A stretch of DNA of 64,000 nt from Comamonas sp. (GTDB lineage: Bacteria; Pseudomonadota; Gammaproteobacteria; Burkholderiales; Burkholderiaceae_C). A program made the position numbers and the translations under genes. The notes beneath the pieces were generated by a model. That model worked only from the letters and a program-made list of their open reading frames with translations, made no database searches and was not told the DNA's origin. The DNA lies in the NCBI RefSeq assembly GCF_009360615.1, contig NZ_SPEY01000004.1:29780-93779 (forward strand), given 5' to 3'. Shown in pieces: positions 45,412-56,678 of the stretch (its first letter is position 1; each line of letters begins with the position of its first letter).

Positions 45412-45834
45412 ATGCGCGAAGCAAGGCACAGGCACAATGGCGTCCCTCTCAATAGCGCGCAATATGCCATGGCTCTGGATTATCTGGAATTCGATTACAG
45501 CGAAGATGAAGAAGGCACGGGCACCTGGGACGCCATGGCCAGCGTCAAGGCCGAGCGCGTGCCGGCTTTGGCCGGCGAAATCGAAGCCCTGCTGCGCTGG
45601 GCCAGCCAGAAGTTTGCGGGCCGCCAGGGGCCCCTGGAAGACGGCAATGACTGGGACTATGACCTGCAGGCACAGGACGATGACGGCGAGCCCCTGAGCG
45701 CCCGCTTCGACAGGGCTTCAGGCAAGCTGGAGCTGCAGGCCTCGGCCACGGGCCGCACCACGGTCAACCTCTGTCTTTCGGGCTCCGCGCAGTTCGGCGA
45801 TGCACTGCGCCAGGCCTTTGATCTCGAAGCCTGA
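45412..45834 (+). CDS. Hypothetical acidic protein
   Basis: A 140-aa soluble, acidic protein with no domain I recognise. The front has LEFDYSEDEEGTGTWDAMASVK, and the middle a basic/aromatic patch EALLRWASQKFAGRQGPLEDGNDWDYDLQAQDDDGE. No signal peptide or membrane helix. It is divergent from the ABC ATPase with 60 bp between them that includes a TATATATA stretch, which may hold promoters. An in-frame TTG at 45391 is less likely than the ATG at 45412. Function unknown. Confidence 0.65.
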   Translation: MREARHRHNGVPLNSAQYAMALDYLEFDYSEDEEGTGTWDAMASVKAERVPALAGEIEALLRWASQKFAGRQGPLEDGNDWDYDLQAQDDDGEPLSARFDRASGKLELQASATGRTTVNLCLSGSAQFGDALRQAFDLEA

Positions 45835-45920
45835 CATCCAAGCCTGAGTCTGCAGCGCCTGAAGCTTGAAGTCGGATGCGCGCTGTGCACAATGGATGGC
45901 TCCAAGCGATCTGCGAAGGC

Positions 45921-46466
45921 ATGTCCATGACCGAGCGACTCTCTGCCCCGTTTGTCATCGAGCAATTCTTCAAGGCACCGCGCGAGCTGGTCTACGCGGC
46001 CTTCACGCAAGGCGAGCACCTGAGCCACTGGATGCGCCCGCCCGGCATGGTGATGACGCAATGCGAAGTAGATGCACGCGAAGGCGGCAGCTTTCATTAC
46101 GGCATGCGCGCCGAGGCCATGCCCCAAGCGCCCGCCATGTGGGGCAAATGGAGCTTCAGGGAATTGAAAGCGCCCGAGCGCATCGTCGTCGTGGTGCAGT
46201 TCAGCGATGCCGCTGGCGGCGTCACGCGCCATCCGATGGCGCCGCAATGGCCGCTATATACCCTGTCGACCACCACGCTAAGCGAGGAAGCCGGCGGCAC
46301 GCGCCTGCATCTGGAATGGCGCGCTCTCGATGCCAGCCCGGTCGAAGAAGCGCTGTTCGACAGCTCGCATGCCAGCATGAAAATGGGCTGGAGCGGCAGC
46401 ATGCAGTTGCTGGCCGGATATCTGGCCAAGGTACAGGCGGCCTCTAGTCAGCCGTTTTCTGCCTAG
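45921..46466 (+). CDS. SRPBCC/AHSA1-like START-domain protein
   Basis: A 181-aa protein with the AHSA1/activator-of-Hsp90-type SRPBCC fold. VIEQFFKAPRELVYAAFTQGEHLSHWMRPPGM is the typical front of such proteins, and ALFDSSHASMKMGWSGSMQLLAGYLA the typical C-terminal helix. The fold is a hydrophobic pocket that binds lipids or other small ligands; this ligand is unknown. ATG 45921 or 45927 are both possible. Its last codon overlaps the stop of the convergent hypothetical gene at 46463 by 4 bp. Confidence 0.82.
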   Translation: MSMTERLSAPFVIEQFFKAPRELVYAAFTQGEHLSHWMRPPGMVMTQCEVDAREGGSFHYGMRAEAMPQAPAMWGKWSFRELKAPERIVVVVQFSDAAGGVTRHPMAPQWPLYTLSTTTLSEEAGGTRLHLEWRALDASPVEEALFDSSHASMKMGWSGSMQLLAGYLAKVQAASSQPFSA

Positions 46467-46786
46467 CGATCCATATCCTGGCGCTGCCTGGGCGGCTCGG
46501 CCGCATTCCTGCGGCTGGCCCCTGCACGCCCGGCCTTGCTCCACTGATAGTCCACTCCGTCAGGAGTCTTGCCATCCTCGACCGCAGACACGCCCACAGG
46601 CCCGACCATATCGCGCAGCTCCGACGAAATCACCACATGGGCATGGCGCTCGTCCTTGCGCAGGTGCTGGCACAGGGCCAGCGCCTCGCTCATCTGCGCA
46701 TCGGAGAAGGCCCGGCATTGCGGCTGCCAGACCGGTGTCTGGGCCTCGGGCTCGGAATTGCGCAGGTAGAAAACGGCGATGCTCAT
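46463..46786 (-). CDS. Hypothetical small protein
   Basis: A 107-aa soluble protein beginning MSIAVFYLRNSEPEAQTPVWQPQCRAFSDAQM, with a highly basic tail rich in Arg and Gln. No domain recognised. The SEALALCQHLRKDERHAHVVISSE stretch looks like a compact alpha/beta fold. The ATG at 46786 is chosen; an upstream in-frame ATG at 46834 would add a leader without homology. It follows the OprM-like gene by 63 bp on the same strand. Confidence 0.6.
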   Translation of the reverse strand: MSIAVFYLRNSEPEAQTPVWQPQCRAFSDAQMSEALALCQHLRKDERHAHVVISSELRDMVGPVGVSAVEDGKTPDGVDYQWSKAGRAGASRRNAAEPPRQRQDMDR

Positions 46787-46849
46787 GGTTTGATCTTCAC
46801 AATAGGACAGCAGCGGTTGTAACCCAGACGGCAAGCCTGCATGGTGCGC

Positions 46850-48352
46850 TCACTCTTTGTGCGAGCCTGCATCCAGCGGCTGCCAGCGCCCCGCCACATT
46901 CTTGAGCAAGGTGTTCACGGCCGTCAGCCTGCGGTTTCTGACGCTGTTGAGGCTGTTCTGGGCGCTGAGCACCGTCGTCTGGGCCGAGAGCACATTCAGA
47001 TAGGCCACGATGCCGGCCTGGTACTGGTTGTTGGCCACGGTCAGCGACTTCTGCGCTGCGGCCAGGGCCTCGGTCTGCACCTGCTCCTCCTGGGCCAGAT
47101 TGACGGCGGCGACCAGATTGTCCTCCACCTCCTGCAGCGCCGTCAGCACGGTCTGCTTGTAGGTGGCGGCATTCAGGTCCAGCGTGGCACGGGCCGACTC
47201 CACGGCCGCCGAACGCGCGCCGCCGTCAAACAGGCTCATGGCCAGCGCCGGTCCCAGCGACCAGAACAGATTCGGTGCATTGAGCAGATCGGAGAGCACG
47301 GAGTTGCGGTAGCCGGCCGATGCCGACAGGGTCAGCGAAGGGAAATAGGCCGCGCGCGCCACGCCGATCTGCGCATTGGCCATGGCCACTCGGCGCTCGG
47401 CGGCCGCAATGTCGGGCCGCCTCTCCAGCAAGGTGGAGGCCAGCATCTCAGGCACTGCGGGCGGCGTCGGCAGGTGGCCGGTGACCGGCAGGCTGAAGTT
47501 GGCCGGAGCCTTGCCCAGCAAGGCCGCCAGCGCATGCTCGTACTGGGCCCGCGTGATCCTGGCCTCGAGCAGGCTGGCCTGGGTGCTCTTGTACTGGGAC
47601 TGGGCCTGGGCCACGTCGGCGGAAGACACCACGCCCGCCTGATAGCGATTCTGCGTGAGCTTCAGGCTTTGCTCGTAGGCTTCCAGGCTCTCCTGCAGAT
47701 ACTTCATCTGCGCCTCGGCGGCACGCAGCGAGAAATAGGTCTGGGCCACCGAGGCCTGGGCCGAGAGACGGGCCGCAGCCAGATCGTCGGCACTGGCCTG
47801 GGCCGAAGCCCGGCTGGCATCCACCGCGCCCGAGAGCTTGCCCCAGAGATCCAGCTCCCAACTGGCGCTCAGGCCCAGCGAGAAGTTGTTGTTGATGCTG
47901 CCGCTGCGCGCCACGTTCTCGCCGTTGGTATTGCTGTAAGTGCCGCCGCCGGTCAAGGCACGCGAGCCGCTGCCCGTGGTGCTGAGCGTGGGCAACTGCG
48001 CGGCGCGGCTGCTGGCGACGGCCGCCTGGGCCGAGCGCAGACGGGCCACGGCCTGCTCCACGCCGGGATTGCCTGCGGCTGCCTCCTGCTGCAACCGATC
48101 CAGCGTGCTGTCGCCATACACCCTCCACCATGGGTCGGGCACCGCAAGGGGCTCGCTGGTCGCCGAGCCCTGCGCCGGCAGCCAGACGCCGAACTGCGCG
48201 GCCTCGGGGGTCGCCTCCTTGAAGCGGACCGGCACCTCGAGCCGGGGTGGCTGATAGGCGGGCTGGGTGGAACAGGCCGCCAGCGCCAGCGCTGCGGCAA
48301 GCGGCAACAGCCGCGGCATCCAGCGAGGCAGCACTCGGGGAGAATTCTTCAT
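46850..48352 (-). CDS. NodT/OprM-type outer-membrane efflux lipoprotein
   Basis: A 500-aa outer-membrane channel of the TolC superfamily, with a lipobox LAAC (Cys27) and two copies of the trimeric channel repeat. VARLRSAQAAVASSRAAQLPTLS and RRPDIAAAERRVAMANAQIGVARAAYFPSLTLSAS are the paired repeat starts. The start at 48352 puts the signal peptide at the N-terminus; longer upstream frames are less likely. It is the last gene of the RND operon, 76 bp after mdtC, and completes the tripartite pump. Confidence 0.93.
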   Translation of the reverse strand: MKNSPRVLPRWMPRLLPLAAALALAACSTQPAYQPPRLEVPVRFKEATPEAAQFGVWLPAQGSATSEPLAVPDPWWRVYGDSTLDRLQQEAAAGNPGVEQAVARLRSAQAAVASSRAAQLPTLSTTGSGSRALTGGGTYSNTNGENVARSGSINNNFSLGLSASWELDLWGKLSGAVDASRASAQASADDLAAARLSAQASVAQTYFSLRAAEAQMKYLQESLEAYEQSLKLTQNRYQAGVVSSADVAQAQSQYKSTQASLLEARITRAQYEHALAALLGKAPANFSLPVTGHLPTPPAVPEMLASTLLERRPDIAAAERRVAMANAQIGVARAAYFPSLTLSASAGYRNSVLSDLLNAPNLFWSLGPALAMSLFDGGARSAAVESARATLDLNAATYKQTVLTALQEVEDNLVAAVNLAQEEQVQTEALAAAQKSLTVANNQYQAGIVAYLNVLSAQTTVLSAQNSLNSVRNRRLTAVNTLLKNVAGRWQPLDAGSHKE

Positions 48353-48428
48353 AAATGTGAGCTGCTTACGATTACCCTTATTGGGCTTCGAGCCGATCTG
48401 ATTCAAAAACTGTGCTGGCATATTCATC

Positions 48429-51400
48429 TCACTTCGCCTCAGCCATGGCAGAGGCCTGACCGCCGCGCCTTCCGGTCGGACGGCGCGCCCAGAGGCGCAA
48501 CACACTGCGGCGCACACGGTCCAGCAGCACATAGACCACGGGCGTGGTGTAGAGCGTGAGCAACTGGCTCAGCAGCAGGCCGCCCACGATCGCAATGCCC
48601 AGGGGCTGGCGCAGCTCGGCACCGTCGCCCCGGCCCAGGGCCAGGGGCAGCGCGCCGAACAGGGCCGCCATGGTGGTCATCAGTATGGGGCGCAGGCGCA
48701 GATGGCAGGCCCGATAGATGGCCTGGGCTGCCGTGGCATGACCGCCTTTCTCGCGCTCCAGCGCGAAGTCGATCATCATGATGGCGTTCTTCTTGACCAG
48801 CCCGATCAGCAGGATCACGCCGATGAAGGCGATCAGCGAGAACTCGGTCTTGAACCCCATCAGCGCCAGCAGCGCCCCCACGCCGGCCGAGGGCAAGGTG
48901 GACAGAATCGTCAGCGGGTGGACCAGGTTCTCGTAGAGGATGCCCAGCACCAGATAGATGGTGATGATGGCCGCGAGGATCAACAGAGGCTGGCCCGCCA
49001 GCGCCTGCTGGAAGGCCCCGGCCGAGCCGCTGAAGCTGCCGCGAATGGATACAGGAACGCCCAGCTCCAGCATGGCATTGCGGATCGCGTCATTGGCCTG
49101 CGACAGCGAGACATCGGGTGCCAGGTTGTAGCTCACGGTGCTGGCCGGCGTGCCGCTCTGGTGCTGCACGGACAGCGGCGTGGTCGAAGTGGTGATCCTG
49201 GCAAAGGCCGTCAGCGGAATCTGCTGGCCCGCGCTGTTGACAAAGAAGAAGCCGCGCAGCGTCTCCGGGCTCTGCAGATACTGGGACGAGGCCGTCATCA
49301 CCACGCGGTACTGGTTGAGCGGGTTGTAGATCACGCCCACCTGGCGCTGCCCGAAGGCGTCGTTGAGCGTGTTGTCGATCTGCGCCACCGTCAGGCCCAG
49401 GCGCGCGGCCTGGTCGCGGTCGATGACCAGCCTGGTCTGCATGCCGTTGTCCTGTACGTCGCTGTTGACATCGGTCAGCTCCGGCAGGGTGGACAGCACC
49501 TGGCGGATGCGCGGCTCCCACAGGCGCAGCTCGGCCGTATCGTCGGCCTGCAGCGTGTACTGATAGGAGGACATGCTCTGGCGCCCGCCAATGCGCACAT
49601 CGCTCTGGGTCATCATGAACAGGCGCGCGCCGGGTTCGTCCTTGAGCTTCTCACGCAGTCGGTTGATGACCTCGTCGCTCGACACCTTGCGCTCGGCCAT
49701 GGGCTTGAGCGACATGAACATATTGGCCGAATTGGCCTGGCCGCCGCCGGTAAAGCCGGTCACATACTCCACGGCCGGGTCCTGCTGCACCACATCGAGA
49801 AAACGCTTGATGCGGCGCTCCATGGCCTGGAAGGAGGTGGACTGGTCGGCCCGGATGAAGCCCATGACGCGGCCCGTGTCCTCGCTGGGCATGAAGCCCT
49901 TGTCGATGGTCTGGTAGAGATGGATGTTGAGGCCTATGACCGCCACCAGACTGAGCAGCACCACGGGCTGATGGCGCAGACCCCAGGCCAGGGTGCGGCG
50001 GTACAGCGCCGTCACGCGCGCCTCGAAGCGATCCATGGCCAGCGAGACGCGCAGCCAGAAGGCATCCCAGCGGCGCGTGAACGGGCGCCGGGCACGTTCG
50101 GCGCGGCGGCGCTCCTCTTCGGCGGGCGTGCGCAGCAAGGCCGCACACATCATGGGCGTGGTGGTCAGCGAGATGACCATGGAGACCAGAATCGCCGCCG
50201 ACATGACCACGGCAAATTCACGAAAAAAGCGCCCCACGATGCCGGCCATGAACAGAATGGGCACGAACACCGCAATCAGCGACAGGCTCATGGAGACCAC
50301 GGTGAAGCCGATCTCGCGCGCGCCTTCGATGGCCGCCTGCATCGCGGATTTTCCGCGCTCCATGTGGCGCATCACGTTCTCCAGCACCACGATGGCATCG
50401 TCCACCACAAAGCCTGCGGCCACGGTCAGCGCCATCAGCGAGAGATTGTCCAGCGTGTAGCCGCACAAATACATGATGCCGAAGGTGCCCATCAGCGAGG
50501 CGGGTACGGCCACGGCCGGGATCAGCGTGGCACGCAGCCGGCGCAGAAAGACGAACACCACCATGATGACCAGTGCAATCGAGATCAGCAGCGCGTTCTG
50601 CACCTCCTTGACCGAGGCGCGCAGCGTGGGCGTGCGATCCGAGATCACCGTCACCTCGATGGCCGGATTGATGGAGGCCCTGAGCTGGGGCAGCATGGCG
50701 CGCACCTTGTCCACGGCCTGCAGGATGTTGGCGTCGGGCTGCTTGAACACCTGCAGCAGCACGGCGGGCTTGCCGTTCATCACGCCGTAGTTGCGAATGT
50801 CCTGCACGGAGTCGGTGACATCGGCTACATCGGACAGGCGCACGGCATTGCCGTTGTTCCAGCGCAGCACCAGGGGCGCGTATTCGGCGGCGGTGCGGGC
50901 CTGGTCGTTGGTCGCCACCTGCCAGTAATGGTCTTCGCGCTCCACGGCGCCCAGGGGGCGGTTGGCATTGGTGGCGGTAATGGCCGTGCGCACGGCATCC
51001 AGCGATACGCCATTGGCCGCCAGACGCACCGGATCCAGCTCCACGCGCACGGCCGGCAGCGCGCCGCCGTTGATCGATGCCTGGCCCACGCCTTCCACCT
51101 GGGCCAGCTTCTGTGCCAGCACCGTGGAGGCCGCGTCGTACATCTGGCCGCGCGTGAGCGAATCCGAGGTCAGCGCCAGAATCATGATGGGCGCGTCGGC
51201 CGGGTTGACCTTGCGATAGGTCGGGTTGCCCGGCATGCCCGAGGGCAGCAGCGTGCGCGCCGCATTGATGGCGGCCTGCACGTCATGGGCGGCGCTGTCC
51301 ACCGTGCGCGTCAGATCGAACTGCAGCGTGATCCGCGTGCTGCCCATGCTGGAGCTGGACGTCATCTCGTTGACGCCTGCAATCGCGCCCAGGGCGCGCT

Positions 51401-51602
51401 CCAGCGGCGTGGCCACGGTGGCGGCCATGGTGTCCGGTGCCGCGCCGGGCAGGCTGGCGGTCACCGAAATCGTCGGATAGTCCACCTGGGGCAGCGGCGC
51501 CACCGGCAGCAGAAAATAGGCCACGCCGCCCACCAGGGCCATGCCGATGGTCAGCAGCATGGTTGCAATGGGCCGGAAGATGAAGGGCGTGGAGATGCTC
51601 AT
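48429..51602 (-). CDS. mdtC: RND efflux permease, MdtC-like
   Basis: A 1057-aa inner-membrane resistance-nodulation-division transporter. [39 protein letters not shown] starts TM1. [19 protein letters not shown] and [14 protein letters not shown] are typical of the HAE1 subfamily, as is [11 protein letters not shown]. Twelve transmembrane helices and two large periplasmic loops are expected. Together with MdtB it would form the MdtBC heterotrimer, which exports bile salts, novobiocin and other drugs in E. coli. Its ATG overlaps the stop of mdtB (ATGA). Substrates here are inferred from family. Confidence 0.93.
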   Translation of the reverse strand: MSISTPFIFRPIATMLLTIGMALVGGVAYFLLPVAPLPQVDYPTISVTASLPGAAPDTMAATVATPLERALGAIAGVNEMTSSSSMGSTRITLQFDLTRTVDSAAHDVQAAINAARTLLPSGMPGNPTYRKVNPADAPIMILALTSDSLTRGQMYDAASTVLAQKLAQVEGVGQASINGGALPAVRVELDPVRLAANGVSLDAVRTAITATNANRPLGAVEREDHYWQVATNDQARTAAEYAPLVLRWNNGNAVRLSDVADVTDSVQDIRNYGVMNGKPAVLLQVFKQPDANILQAVDKVRAMLPQLRASINPAIEVTVISDRTPTLRASVKEVQNALLISIALVIMVVFVFLRRLRATLIPAVAVPASLMGTFGIMYLCGYTLDNLSLMALTVAAGFVVDDAIVVLENVMRHMERGKSAMQAAIEGAREIGFTVVSMSLSLIAVFVPILFMAGIVGRFFREFAVVMSAAILVSMVISLTTTPMMCAALLRTPAEEERRRAERARRPFTRRWDAFWLRVSLAMDRFEARVTALYRRTLAWGLRHQPVVLLSLVAVIGLNIHLYQTIDKGFMPSEDTGRVMGFIRADQSTSFQAMERRIKRFLDVVQQDPAVEYVTGFTGGGQANSANMFMSLKPMAERKVSSDEVINRLREKLKDEPGARLFMMTQSDVRIGGRQSMSSYQYTLQADDTAELRLWEPRIRQVLSTLPELTDVNSDVQDNGMQTRLVIDRDQAARLGLTVAQIDNTLNDAFGQRQVGVIYNPLNQYRVVMTASSQYLQSPETLRGFFFVNSAGQQIPLTAFARITTSTTPLSVQHQSGTPASTVSYNLAPDVSLSQANDAIRNAMLELGVPVSIRGSFSGSAGAFQQALAGQPLLILAAIITIYLVLGILYENLVHPLTILSTLPSAGVGALLALMGFKTEFSLIAFIGVILLIGLVKKNAIMMIDFALEREKGGHATAAQAIYRACHLRLRPILMTTMAALFGALPLALGRGDGAELRQPLGIAIVGGLLLSQLLTLYTTPVVYVLLDRVRRSVLRLWARRPTGRRGGQASAMAEAK

Positions 51603-54600
51603 GGACGCGCCCCGCTCTGGCCGCCATCGCCTGCCTCGCCCATGACTTCGGCTTCGGAATGCGGCACATGCTTGACGGCCGGCAGACCACGGCGGGAGCG
51701 CCAGCCCTCGGCCCAGCGCTCAAAGGTCAGATAGATCACGGGCGTGGTGAACAGGGTCAGCAGCTGGCTCAGCAGCAGGCCGCCCACCAGGGTCACGCCC
51801 AGCGGCTGGCGCAGCTCGCTGCCCACGCCCGTGCCCAGCATCATGGGCAGGGCGCTCAGCAGGGCCGCCAGCGTGGTCATGAGGATCGGGCGGAAGCGCA
51901 GCAGACAGGCCTGGTAGATGGCATCGCGCGCATTCATGCCCTCCTCGCGCTGGGCGTCCAGCGCGAAGTCGATCATCATGATGGCGTTCTTCTTGACGAT
52001 GCCGATCAGCAAGATGATGCCGATGATGGCGATGATGTCCAGATCCAGCCCCGCCACCAGCAAGGCCAGCAGCGCCCCCACGCCCGCCGACGGCAGGGTG
52101 GAGAGAATCGTGATCGGGTGAATCGTGCTCTCGTAGAGCACGCCCAGCACGATGTACATGGTGATGATGGCGGCCAGCACCAGCAGCAGGGTATTGGACA
52201 GCGAGGCCTGGAAAGCCAGCGCCGCGCCCTGGAACTGCGAGTCCACCGACAGCGGGATCTGCCCTTCGTCGCGCAGCTGCCCGATGATGGCCTGGGCCGC
52301 CTCCACCGCATGGCCCAGCGACACACCGGATGCGGTGTTGAACGAAATGGTGGCCGCAGGCAGCTGCCCCACATGGTTGACGGCCAGTGCCATCGGGCGC
52401 TCGCTCACCGTGGCAATCGAGGACAGCGGCACCGGCGCTCCGTTGCTGGATGCGGCATAGATGTTCTGCAAGGCCTCGGGCCCGATCTTGAACTGCGGCG
52501 CCACCTCCAGCACCACCCGGTACTGGTTGGATTGCGTGAAGATGGTGGAGATCAGGCGCTGGCCGAAAGCGTTGTAGAGGGCCGAGTCCACCGACGAGAC
52601 CGTCACGCCCAGACGGCTGGCCTGGGCACGGTCGATCTGCACATAGGCCTGACGGCCCTGGTTCTGCAGATCGCTGCTCACATCCAGCAACTGGGGCAGT
52701 TGCTGCAGACGCTCCACCAGAATTCGGGTACTGGCCGTGAGCTGGTTCATGTCCGGCGAGGAAAGCAGCAACTGGTACTGGGTGCGGGCCTGGCGGTCTT
52801 CTATCGTCAGGTCCTGCACGGGCTGGGCATAGAGGCGGATGCCGGGCACGGCCTGGGAATCGTCGGCCAGGCGATTGAGCACCACCGGCAGGCGGTCACG
52901 CTGGGCATGGGGCTTGAGGTCGATCTGAATGCGGCCGGTATTCAGCGTGGTATTGGTTCCATCGACGCCGATAAACGAGGAGATGGAAGCCACAGCCGGG
53001 TCCTTGAGCAATTGCTCGGCCAGCGCCTGCTGGCGCTCGGCCATGGCGGCAAAGGAAATGGACTGGTCGGCCTCGGTGGTCGCGGCAATCGTGCCCGTAT
53101 CCTGCTCGGGGAAGAAGCCCTTGGGCACGACGAAGTACAGCAGCACCGTGACCACCAGCGTGGCAATGAACACCAGCCAGGTCAGCTTGCTGTGATCCAG
53201 CACCCAGGTCAGCATGCGGCCGTACTCGGCAATCACCTTGTCGAAAAAGCGCGCGACCGCAGCGCTGAACCCCCTGGACTGCGCCGGGTTCTTCTCGCCC
53301 TCAGGCCGGTGGCGCAGCAGGCGCGCGCACAGCATGGGCGTCAACGTGAGCGACACCACGGCCGAGATCAGGATCGCCACCGTCATGGTGATGGCGAACT
53401 CGTGGAACAGGCGACCCACCACATCCCCCATGAACAGCAGCGGAATCAGCACCGCGACCAGGGAGATGGTCAGCGAGATGATGGTGAAGCCGATCTGCTT
53501 GGCCCCCTTGAGCGCGGCCTGCATGGGCGGCTCGCCCTTTTCCACATAGCGGGCGATGTTCTCGATCATCACGATGGCGTCGTCCACCACAAAGCCCGTG
53601 GCGATGGTCAGGGCCATCAGGGTGAGGTTGTTGATGGAAAAGCCCGCCAGGTACATGACACCGAAGGTGCCTATCAGCGACAGCGGCACCGCCACGCTGG
53701 GAATCAGTGTGGCCGATGCGCTGCGCAGGAACAGGAAGATCACCATCACCACCAGGGCGATGGCCAGGGCCAGCTCGAACTGCATGTCCTTGACCGAGGC
53801 GCGAATGGTCAGGGTGCGGTCGGTCAGCACCTGCACGTCGATCGATGCGGGCAGGGTCTCCTTGAGCTGGGGCAGCAGGTTCTTGATGGCATCGACCGTG
53901 TCGATCACGTTCGCGCCGGGCTGACGGCGGATGTTGAGGATCACGGCCGACTTGGAGCCGGTCTCCGGCGTGCCCGACCACGCAGCCAGCCGCGTGTTTT
54001 CAGCGTCGTCCACCGTCTGTGCCACATCGGAAAGGCGCACCGGGTTGCCGTTCTTGAAGGCGATGATCAGGTTGCGGTACTCGGCCGCCGACTGCATCTG
54101 GTCGTTGGCGTCGATGGTGGATGCGCGGTTGGGGCCGTCAAAGCTGCCCTTGGCGGTCTTGACGTTGGCCGCCGAGATGGCGGTGCGCACATCGTCCAGG
54201 GTCATGCCGAAACTGGCCAGCGCTGCCGGGTTGGCCTGGATGCGCACGGCCGGGCGGCGCGCGCCGGCAATGGCCACCAGCCCCACCCCCTTGACCTGGG
54301 AGAGCTTGGGCGCCAGACGGTTCTCCACCAGGTCGTTGATCCTGATGACGGGCAGCGAAGGCGAACTGATGGCCAGCGTCAGCACCGGCGCATCGGCCGG
54401 ATTGACCTTGCTGTAGAGCGGCGGCATGGGCAGGTCACCGGGCAGCAGATTGGTGCCCGCGTTGATCGCGGCCTGCACCTGCTGCTCGGCCACGTCCATG
54501 GACATATCGAGCGCAAAGCGCAGACTGATGACCGATGCGCCACCCGAGCTGGTCGAGGACATCTGGTCCAGGCCCGGCATCTGGCCGAACTGGCGCTCCA

Positions 54601-54799
54601 GCGGTGCCGTGACGTTGGAGGTCATCACATCGGGGCTGGCCCCCGGATACAGGGTGGTGACCTGAATCGTGGGGTAATCCACCTCGGGCAGGGCCGAGAT
54701 GGGCAGCAGGCGGTAGGCAAGAATGCCCGAGATCAGCACCGCCACCATCAGCAAGCTGGTGGCGATGGGCCTGAGAATGAAGAGGCGCGAGAGATTCAT
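51599..54799 (-). CDS. mdtB: RND efflux permease, MdtB-like
   Basis: A 1066-aa RND permease paralogous to MdtC. The front is [49 protein letters not shown], with [47 protein letters not shown] and [18 protein letters not shown] as family blocks. Twelve helices and two periplasmic loops are expected. Operon order mdtA-mdtB-mdtC is as in E. coli, with 24 bp between mdtA and mdtB and a 4-bp overlap with mdtC. Confidence 0.93.
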   Translation of the reverse strand: MNLSRLFILRPIATSLLMVAVLISGILAYRLLPISALPEVDYPTIQVTTLYPGASPDVMTSNVTAPLERQFGQMPGLDQMSSTSSGGASVISLRFALDMSMDVAEQQVQAAINAGTNLLPGDLPMPPLYSKVNPADAPVLTLAISSPSLPVIRINDLVENRLAPKLSQVKGVGLVAIAGARRPAVRIQANPAALASFGMTLDDVRTAISAANVKTAKGSFDGPNRASTIDANDQMQSAAEYRNLIIAFKNGNPVRLSDVAQTVDDAENTRLAAWSGTPETGSKSAVILNIRRQPGANVIDTVDAIKNLLPQLKETLPASIDVQVLTDRTLTIRASVKDMQFELALAIALVVMVIFLFLRSASATLIPSVAVPLSLIGTFGVMYLAGFSINNLTLMALTIATGFVVDDAIVMIENIARYVEKGEPPMQAALKGAKQIGFTIISLTISLVAVLIPLLFMGDVVGRLFHEFAITMTVAILISAVVSLTLTPMLCARLLRHRPEGEKNPAQSRGFSAAVARFFDKVIAEYGRMLTWVLDHSKLTWLVFIATLVVTVLLYFVVPKGFFPEQDTGTIAATTEADQSISFAAMAERQQALAEQLLKDPAVASISSFIGVDGTNTTLNTGRIQIDLKPHAQRDRLPVVLNRLADDSQAVPGIRLYAQPVQDLTIEDRQARTQYQLLLSSPDMNQLTASTRILVERLQQLPQLLDVSSDLQNQGRQAYVQIDRAQASRLGVTVSSVDSALYNAFGQRLISTIFTQSNQYRVVLEVAPQFKIGPEALQNIYAASSNGAPVPLSSIATVSERPMALAVNHVGQLPAATISFNTASGVSLGHAVEAAQAIIGQLRDEGQIPLSVDSQFQGAALAFQASLSNTLLLVLAAIITMYIVLGVLYESTIHPITILSTLPSAGVGALLALLVAGLDLDIIAIIGIILLIGIVKKNAIMMIDFALDAQREEGMNARDAIYQACLLRFRPILMTTLAALLSALPMMLGTGVGSELRQPLGVTLVGGLLLSQLLTLFTTPVIYLTFERWAEGWRSRRGLPAVKHVPHSEAEVMGEAGDGGQSGARP

Positions 54800-54823
54800 G
54801 ATGGCCGCAGACTCAGGCTATGC

Positions 54824-56587
54824 TCAGCGCCCCGTGCCGCCGGCTGCCGTACCGGTCTGGCCGTTGGCCTCGCGCTCGGCGCGCAGTTTCTGGAAGAAAG
54901 CGCGGCGCTCCTCGGGGGACAGGGCCTCCAGCCTGGCACGCTGCTCGGGCGTCAGCTGGGGACGGTCAGCCCGGCCCTCGGCTCTTTCGGCTCGGCCCTC
55001 GCCGCCGTCACCACGCTCGGCGCCGGCCTGGGGCCTGGCCTCGTTCGCTGCGGCAGGCTTGGCATCCGGCTTCGCATCGGCCTTGGCGTCCGGCCTGGAG
55101 GCACTGCCCTGCGCCTCACGCGGCTGATCGCCACGTGCGTCCGCGCCACGAGGCCCCGGGCCTGAGCCCGCATTGCCGCCATTGGCACCGCGCTCGGCGC
55201 GCAGCTTCTGGAAGAACTCCTTGCGCTCCTCGGGCGTCATCCTGGCGACTTTTTCGCGCTGCTCGGGGCTGAGGTTGCGCATCATGCCGCGCGGCTGGTT
55301 GGCGGCATCCTGCACGGCCTGATCGACCTTCTTGACCTTCTCGGCGTCCACCACGGTCACCTGGGCGCCTTCGCGCAGGCGGTCAATGCCGTCGGTCACC
55401 ACCTTGTCGCCGGGCTCCAGCTCGCCGCGCACGCTGACGTAGTCACCGTCCGTCACCCCCACGGTGATCTTGCGCTGGGTGACGGTGTTGTCAGGCTTGA
55501 CCAGATAGACATAGTTGTTCTGCACCGCATTCGCAGGCACGGCCAGTGCCTGATCAAGCTGGCGCAGTTGCAGCTTGACGTTGACGAACTGATTCGCAAA
55601 CAGACTGCGCTCGGCATTGTCGAAGGAGGCCTTGGCCTTGACCGAGCCCGTGGCCGTGTCGATGGTGTTGTCCAGCGCATTGAGCTGTCCCTTGGCCAGC
55701 ATCTGCTTTTGCTCGCGGTCCCAGAGCTCGACGGGCATGACCTTGCCCTCGCGCAATTGCCGGGCCAGCGTGCCGACATGGGTTTCGGGAATCGAGAACA
55801 CGGCATCGATCGGGCGAATCTGGCTGATCGTCACCAACCCATTGACATCGGAAGGGTTGACCACGTTGCCGAGATCGGCCTGGCGCAGACCCAGACGGCC
55901 CGAGATGGGAGCCGTGATCCGGGTGTAGCTCAGCTGCAGTCGGGCCGCATCGACCTGGCCCTGGTCCGCGGCCACCGTGCCCTGCAGCTGGCGCACCAGC
56001 GCGGCCTGGGTATCCACCTGCTGGCGGGCGATAGAGTCCTGGGACTGCAGCTCCTTGTAGCGCTGCAGATCGAGCTGCGCATTCTTGAGCTGGGCCTGAT
56101 CGCGCGCCAGGGTGCCCTGTACCTGCGCCAGCGAGGCCGCGAAGCTGCGCGGGTCGATCTCGGCCAGCAACTGACCGGCCTTGACTTCGTCACCTTCCTT
56201 GAAGTGCAGCTTGAGCAGCTCTCCCGAGACCTTGGCCCGCACCACGGCGGTGGCGCGGGCATTCATGGTGCCGATGGCGCTGACGAGCACGCGCATGTCA
56301 CGCCGCTCCACCACGCCGACGCTGACGGGCTGGGCCTGGCCCATACCGCCGGGGCCGCCCGGCCCCATGCGACCATTGCGTCCGGCACGTGCACCGGGCC
56401 CGCCCGCTCCCTGTTTGGGAGCGGTAGCCGAAGACGCATCGCCGCTTGCACCCTGTTTTTGCGTATACCACCAATAGCCACCGCCAGCGGCTGCCAGGGC
56501 GAGCACCACGCTGGCAAGCAAGGCGGGCCGGACCTTGCCCTGCTGTAGAGGATGACGATGGGGGTGCAGATTGGATGTGCTGGACAT
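54824..56587 (-). CDS. mdtA: RND periplasmic adaptor, MdtA-like, with a repeat-bearing C-terminal tail
   Basis: A 587-aa membrane fusion protein. A single N-terminal helix (about 20-40) anchors it, then a Gly-rich linker. The barrel-sandwich lipoyl parts are GELLKLHFKEGDEVKAGQLLAEIDPR and YTRITAPISGRLGLRQADLGN. The alpha-hairpin in between is rich in Ala/Gln. The beta-barrel follows, near GVTDGDYVSVRGELEPGDKVVTDG. E. coli MdtA is about 415 aa; here about 140 extra residues follow. These include two copies of a 34-residue module (LSPEQR...TPEERKEFFQKLRAER) joined by an Ala/Lys/Asp/Pro linker. The start at 56587 is preferred (MSSTSN). It is the first gene of the operon. Confidence 0.92.
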   Translation of the reverse strand: MSSTSNLHPHRHPLQQGKVRPALLASVVLALAAAGGGYWWYTQKQGASGDASSATAPKQGAGGPGARAGRNGRMGPGGPGGMGQAQPVSVGVVERRDMRVLVSAIGTMNARATAVVRAKVSGELLKLHFKEGDEVKAGQLLAEIDPRSFAASLAQVQGTLARDQAQLKNAQLDLQRYKELQSQDSIARQQVDTQAALVRQLQGTVAADQGQVDAARLQLSYTRITAPISGRLGLRQADLGNVVNPSDVNGLVTISQIRPIDAVFSIPETHVGTLARQLREGKVMPVELWDREQKQMLAKGQLNALDNTIDTATGSVKAKASFDNAERSLFANQFVNVKLQLRQLDQALAVPANAVQNNYVYLVKPDNTVTQRKITVGVTDGDYVSVRGELEPGDKVVTDGIDRLREGAQVTVVDAEKVKKVDQAVQDAANQPRGMMRNLSPEQREKVARMTPEERKEFFQKLRAERGANGGNAGSGPGPRGADARGDQPREAQGSASRPDAKADAKPDAKPAAANEARPQAGAERGDGGEGRAERAEGRADRPQLTPEQRARLEALSPEERRAFFQKLRAEREANGQTGTAAGGTGR

Positions 56588-56678
56588 GGTTGAGCGCAGG
56601 AATTTCGAGCCTGAATTGGCGCCAATGGTATCCAGTTGCAATCAAACCCCGGGTCGGGCAGCACCGGCTTTGCCAGCA

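Noticed and set aside
48702..51734. Very long open frame opposite the mdtC gene (also seen opposite mdtB, the GGDEF/EAL gene and the protease gene)
   Set aside because: These are antisense shadows in GC-rich coding sequence. They have no family motifs, are His/Gln/Arg-rich, and the sense strand carries unmistakable proteins.
48429..54799. Recent tandem duplication of the RND permease genes
   Set aside because: The mdtB and mdtC proteins are clearly related but widely diverged, as in E. coli MdtB/MdtC; this is an old pair, not a recent event.
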